Source of the DNA: an uncultured Bacilli bacterium
GTDB lineage: Bacteria > Bacillota_I > Bacilli_A > RF39 > UBA660
Reading direction: 5' to 3'
DNA: 64,000 nt
Assembly (NCBI GenBank): GCA_949505625.1
Contig: CATBQD010000007.1
Location: forward strand, 1-64,000
Shown here: one piece after another, positions 62,359 to 64,000 of the stretch
How the letters are laid out: each line of letters opens with the position of its first letter
How positions within the stretch are numbered: the first letter of the stretch is position 1
The notes under the pieces: model-generated
Seen by the model: only the letters and a program-made list of their open reading frames with translations
Database searches by the model: none
What the model was told of the DNA's origin: nothing
Translations under genes and position numbers: made by a program

Positions 62359-63348
62359 TTATTTCTTCAATTCTTCTAGTACATGCTCCATAATATCAAT
62401 TCTACCTCTACCACTTACAACTTGCACCAAATCAAATCCTGGTCTTCTATTTCCTTCAATAATTATTGGACCTTTATTTGTGATTGCAACATCCCAGCCA
62501 ACAACTAAAATCTTGTCACTTTCTAATGCAGCTTTTTTTACCATTTCTTTTACCTCTTCAAAGTATGGAATCTGGAAACCAGTAAATTCAACATTCGATT
62601 TTGGATGATGAGTATATTGATTTAAATCTTTATCAAGCGCAGGTTGAGTTAGTTTTCCGGTTTCTATATCAATCCCAGTCCCCATTCCTCCAGCATGAAA
62701 ATTATCTACACTATTAATTCCATTTCCTATACGAAGCCCTGCCCACAATATTTCAGGTGTACCATGATTATTAAAAGTCATAATACGTAAAGTATTGCAA
62801 GACATGTCACATAAGCGATTTAATTCTTCATGTTGCAATACAACTTCTTCTAAGAATATTCTATTATTTTTACATTCCTCATAATATTTTTCTATATCTT
62901 TTATGTTCTTACTATGCACTTTTAAAACATCCGCTCCACCTAATCCATCGTAAGGTTTACTCATAAATACTTGATGTTTTCTCAAAAACTTTTTAAATTC
63001 TTCTAAAGTACATCTTTCAGGAACAATAAAATCTCTTTTGGTATATTTTGAAAAATCTTTCAAAAAGTCTGGTTTAATTGTATACCTTTTTTTATATTGA
63101 CTTGGGCTTACGATTTCATAAAACTCATTTTGTTTTCTAACACCAGCATATGTTTTTCTCTCCTCTTTTGTTTTCTTATAAAATTCATAGTTAAGATAAT
63201 CAGTTAAAGCCATTCCATATTTTAAAATACTATAATATGTATCACATAAAAGAAATAGATAATTTCTATGTTCCTTTTGAGCTATCTTTTTTAACTTTTT
63301 TTTAAAGCCTTTATAGTTTGCACTAAAAACATATGAATAAAATGCCAT
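62359..63348 (-). CDS. ATP-grasp protein, sugar-transfer-associated type
   Basis: A 329-aa ATP-grasp protein. ATP-grasp blocks: FMSKPYDGLGGADVLKV, IFLEEVVLQHEELNRLC, NTLRIMTFNNHGTPEIL, SVDNFHAGGMGTGIDIETG, and DVAITNKGPIIIEGNRRPGF (metal-binding Glu/Asn). This resembles the sugar-transfer-associated ATP-grasp family (PF14397) of polysaccharide and envelope clusters. It likely links an amino acid or acid to a carrier or sugar; the substrate is unknown. Start at 63348 follows AGGTGG. It diverges from the collagen-like gene. Confidence 0.83.
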   Translation of the reverse strand: MAFYSYVFSANYKGFKKKLKKIAQKEHRNYLFLLCDTYYSILKYGMALTDYLNYEFYKKTKEERKTYAGVRKQNEFYEIVSPSQYKKRYTIKPDFLKDFSKYTKRDFIVPERCTLEEFKKFLRKHQVFMSKPYDGLGGADVLKVHSKNIKDIEKYYEECKNNRIFLEEVVLQHEELNRLCDMSCNTLRIMTFNNHGTPEILWAGLRIGNGINSVDNFHAGGMGTGIDIETGKLTQPALDKDLNQYTHHPKSNVEFTGFQIPYFEEVKEMVKKAALESDKILVVGWDVAITNKGPIIIEGNRRPGFDLVQVVSGRGRIDIMEHVLEELKK

Positions 63349-63496
63349 ATTACCACCTAGCTTCATTATAGCATTAATTTTTCAAAATTTCATTAAAATC
63401 TTAGATTATAATTAGACATTCAAGTACTTTTAATATGATATAAGCTCATTCAAAATATTAAACATTACATAAAATATAAAGAAAGGAGGACGCTGT

Positions 63497-64000
<504 letters not shown>

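Noticed and set aside
63468-63475. Sigma-E/K-type -10 box (CATAAAAT) before the collagen-like gene
   Set aside because: The -10 matches CATANNNT but I find no convincing -35 at the right distance, so I do not list it as a promoter.

Overview
The window is 64 kb of AT-rich DNA (roughly 30% G+C by eye) with short intergenic gaps, strong Shine-Dalgarno sites, TTG/GTG as well as ATG starts, and TGA used as stop. Gene content points to a low-GC, anaerobic, endospore-forming member of the Bacillota. It includes a gerA-type germinant receptor operon, spmA/spmB with a dacB/dacF-type carboxypeptidase, scpA/scpB, ligA, pcrA, galU, FabK-type enoyl reductase and pyruvate formate-lyase. The AT bias, the compactness and the many small single-span membrane proteins would fit Erysipelotrichia or related Bacilli, but I cannot place it further. 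I see no IS element, prophage or CRISPR array. Two decayed genes are present: an ASCH-domain protein and a MutH/Sau3AI-like endonuclease.

Layout. 0-12 kb: a fused CoA-biosynthesis enzyme and a PHP phosphoesterase diverge from a LysR regulator. Then follow an endonuclease IV-like protein, a FAD/Rieske oxidoreductase, membrane proteins of unknown role, fabK, an ArsC-like protein and a GH25 lysozyme. 12-19 kb: orphan genes, the ASCH pseudogene, rlmD, and the germination operon gerA(A)-(C)-(B). 19-27 kb: ferredoxin, rluB, spmB-spmA-dac (minus strand), a PadR/HAAS/DUF4097 envelope-sensing operon, an orphan 348-aa gene with a conspicuous operator-like region, and a lipoprotein. 27-36 kb: a nucleotidase-nucleoside hydrolase fusion overlapping an HD-domain gene, csoR-copZ-copA, hisS with its leader, and HD and XRE proteins. 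36-46 kb: a GIY-YIG-like protein, tRNA-Leu, scpB-scpA, an RNHCP protein, pflA/pflB, a ferritin-like protein and glyA. 46-53 kb: tRNA-Pro, Nudix, GNAT, exonuclease III, transglutaminase-like and polysaccharide deacetylase genes, the endonuclease remnant, and a six-tRNA cluster plus tRNA-Leu. 53-64 kb: a FIST protein, ligA, XRE, galU with a small membrane protein and pcrA, an SsuABC/ThiXYZ-like importer, an ATP-grasp protein, and the start of a collagen-like surface or spore-coat protein that runs off the end.

The most interesting feature is upstream of hisS. A 15-codon leader ORF with three consecutive His codons is followed by five mutually complementary segments, the last two forming an intrinsic terminator. 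This reads as a classical ribosome-stalling attenuator for histidyl-tRNA synthetase, whereas the mechanism usually expected in Firmicutes is a T-box. Other points of note are the reversed-order CoaE-CoaD fusion, the nucleotidase-nucleoside hydrolase fusion, twin palindromes bracketing the promoter of the orphan 348-aa gene, and several convergent gene pairs that end inside one shared bidirectional terminator.
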